In this document: positions 6,184-7,796 of the stretch, piece after piece
How the letters are laid out: each line of letters opens with the position of its first letter
Position numbering within the stretch: the first letter of the stretch is position 1
Source of the DNA: Pseudomonadales bacterium
GTDB taxonomy: Bacteria > Pseudomonadota > Gammaproteobacteria > Pseudomonadales > Pseudohongiellaceae
Reading direction: 5' to 3'
Assembly: GCA_022360535.1 (NCBI GenBank)
Contig: JAKSCP010000012.1
Span: 1 to 7,796 of the forward strand
Length of the DNA: 7,796 bases
Program-made: the position numbers and the translations under genes
Notes under the pieces: generated by a model
Told to the model about the DNA's origin: nothing
Database searches by the model: none
The model's input: only the letters and a program-made list of their open reading frames with translations

Positions 6184-7796
6184 TTGCTGGAAAAGTTCCA
6201 ATTCTTTTCGTTACTGGTAGCAAACTATCTGGTATTGGGAATATTTATTGTGATCCTGGCCAGGGGGCTGCTGTGTTTATTCACTGCCAATGCAACCACC
6301 AGGCACAATGTCTGGGTCAGCGTTCTGCTATTACTCCTGTTCCTGCCTCTCCAGAGTTTTATAACGCCTTATCCTCAGGTAAACATTTTAAATGCCAAGC
6401 TGGGTTCTTACTCCAACGAACTTCTAACAGAAATAACTTCCACCCCGGCACGAACAATCAGTGATGCTGAACGATTGGGGCCTATCCCCGCAGATCAGCC
6501 AAACCCTACAAGTGCTGGCGAGACAAATCCGCCATCAACTCATTGGAGAGATTCACTCTGGCAAAACACTCTGGAGTTCTTCTCGAATTCCAGGACTCTC
6601 TCCTGGATAGGTATCTTACTGTCTTTCCTGTTGCTAACGGGGGCACTGTTCAGAATCGTAACGACGATTCGGTCTTACCAGGACCTAAGGAGGCTTGTTG
6701 CCTCATCTGAAGCTGTGAGCGGGAAGCCTTACTCCCGGCTGACAAAACTTACAACGTACATCAAACTAAACAGAGCCCCAAAGCTAAAGCACAACAGCCA
6801 GGTCAGAAACCCACTTGCTGCAGGAATCTTTCGTCCTACAATAATCTTGCCGAGTCACATGACAAAGTCTGACGTGTCGAAGTCTCTGCTTGATCAGGTT
6901 TTACTGCATGAGCTGGCGCACATAAAAAGACGCGATACGATTATCGTACTTCTACAGCTAGTGGCATCGATTTTCCTGTTTTGGCATCCTGCGGTTCGCT
7001 ACATCAATCGTAAAATCAGCTTTGAAAGAGAACTGGCTTGCGATGACTGGGTCATAAACTACGGCGGACGAAACAGGTCCGAACTGGCAGGAAGCTATGC
7101 CACTAATCTGGTAGAACTTTCAAAGTCACTGCGACATAACTCACTAAATTTACATTCACTGGCCTGGCTGCAATCTACGCACGTTCTTAAGGCCAGGGTG
7201 CGTTTTCTTCTTGACTCTAGCCTCGATCACTCCACCGGCACGTATGGAAGATTCTGCTTGCTGATGCTGTGCTCGATGATGGTGTTACCTGTGGCATGGA
7301 CGCCAGTCTGGCCACAGTACCCCTTCCCATCACAGGTTGCCGCTGAATCTTTAGTGGCTGGAGAACTGGAGTTAGGCCAGGAAATAAACCCAATTATCTC
7401 TAATGTCGCAGAAACCAATACTGTAGAAGCTAATGTTACAGAACCTGTTGACTCGAGCGTGCCAGGCGTCAATGAAGAGCAACCAGCGTTGATAGACGTA
7501 GTCCGGGAAGAACTCCCAGTCAAACCAATTGCTGATTACCAGCCATCAGATAGCTTCGAGACAGGGTTAGAACCCTTGCAAATCCAGATCTCGCCACGTG
7601 ATTCCGCCGGGCAATTATGGGCTGCGGGACTGGAACCGATTCAGTTGATGCAGGAGATAAAGAAACAGTTACCAGAGGCAGGTCAGGAGTATATTCCTTC
7701 TGGCACTGCTCAGTTGAGCATGACTTGTGGTGCCGATATCGTACTGCAAGCGCCATGTAGGGTGACGCTAGTCCACGAGAACTTTGTCAGGCTCAA
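6184..7796 (+). CDS. M56-family (BlaR1/MecR1-type) membrane metallopeptidase, 3' end missing
   Basis: The frame is open from TTG 6184 to the right edge (537 codons, no stop), so the C-terminus is missing. The N-terminus is hydrophobic (about 7-31), followed by further membrane segments at about 43-59, 140-158, 251-268 and 357-378. The zinc site is HELAH at 242-246 (codons 6907-6921), followed by KRRD. Downstream FWHPAVRYINRKI leads to ERELACDD (281-288), where Glu283 should be the third zinc ligand. These are the defining M56 motifs of BlaR1/MecR1. A loop of about 80 residues (60-138) rich in Pro, Ser and Thr separates the second and third membrane segments. After the last membrane segment comes an acidic, low-complexity linker (about 385-465), then a region of unknown fold with two cysteines, C515 and C525. 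No SxxK penicillin-binding motif is seen. Known relatives sense an external ligand and trigger cleavage of their BlaI partner; the ligand here is unknown. AGA/AGG makes up 16 of 29 Arg codons. Confidence 0.9.
   Translation, partial: MLEKFQFFSLLVANYLVLGIFIVILARGLLCLFTANATTRHNVWVSVLLLLLFLPLQSFITPYPQVNILNAKLGSYSNELLTEITSTPARTISDAERLGPIPADQPNPTSAGETNPPSTHWRDSLWQNTLEFFSNSRTLSWIGILLSFLLLTGALFRIVTTIRSYQDLRRLVASSEAVSGKPYSRLTKLTTYIKLNRAPKLKHNSQVRNPLAAGIFRPTIILPSHMTKSDVSKSLLDQVLLHELAHIKRRDTIIVLLQLVASIFLFWHPAVRYINRKISFERELACDDWVINYGGRNRSELAGSYATNLVELSKSLRHNSLNLHSLAWLQSTHVLKARVRFLLDSSLDHSTGTYGRFCLLMLCSMMVLPVAWTPVWPQYPFPSQVAAESLVAGELELGQEINPIISNVAETNTVEANVTEPVDSSVPGVNEEQPALIDVVREELPVKPIADYQPSDSFETGLEPLQIQISPRDSAGQLWAAGLEPIQLMQEIKKQLPEAGQEYIPSGTAQLSMTCGADIVLQAPCRVTLVHENFVRL

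Noticed and set aside
6273..6464. Small + strand frame of 63 codons
   Set aside because: It is an out-of-frame shadow inside the M56 gene, whose own frame runs unbroken through this stretch with membrane segments and, later, the zinc motif.
7227..7756. Two adjacent - strand frames of 98 and 78 codons near the right edge
   Set aside because: They sit opposite the acidic linker and C-terminal part of the M56 gene. Their composition (many Ser, Thr) mirrors the linker codons and they show no start signal or motif.
1..7796. CRISPR array, tRNA, insertion sequence or phage genes
   Set aside because: No regularly spaced repeats, no clover-leaf like sequence, no transposase or phage protein, and no long terminal inverted repeats were seen on reading both strands by eye.

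Overview
The window reads as an ordinary chromosomal stretch of a proteobacterium, most likely a free-living (perhaps marine) gammaproteobacterium. This is inferred from the protein flavours, the outer-membrane type lipoprotein and the ATG/Shine-Dalgarno gene starts; no rRNA, tRNA or species marker is present to fix it. All real genes lie on the + strand.

Region 1 (1-5544) is a compact four-gene run with gaps of only 24-41 bases. It holds the C-terminal part of a YtcJ-type amidohydrolase (cut by the left edge), a penicillin-acylase-family Ntn-hydrolase lipoprotein, a serine--glyoxylate type class V aminotransferase, and a GntP-family permease. Read together they look like a catabolic operon. 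A surface or periplasmic acylase and an amidohydrolase would cut an N-acyl or amide compound, a permease would import a small hydroxy- or amino-acid, and a cytosolic aminotransferase would feed the product (serine to hydroxypyruvate, glyoxylate to glycine) into central metabolism. The substrate is not visible from sequence.

Region 2 (5545-5788) is a 244-base non-coding gap. It contains two short dyads that could end the operon or bind a protein, followed by an AT-rich promoter-like block with a perfect TTGACA box.

Region 3 (5789-7796) is a two-gene signalling cassette: a BlaI/MecI-type winged-helix repressor with a GTG start, and a membrane M56 (BlaR1/MecR1-type) zinc metallopeptidase with a TTG start that runs off the right edge. 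The repressor keeps the region that BlaR1/MecR1-type signalling cleaves in staphylococcal BlaI/MecI. The peptidase keeps HELAH and the downstream ERELACDD ligand motif. Its extracytoplasmic C-terminal part does not look like the penicillin-binding sensor of BlaR1 as far as it can be seen, so the signal it senses is unknown. Arginine codon choice differs sharply between regions 1 and 3, suggesting the cassette has a different history from the operon.
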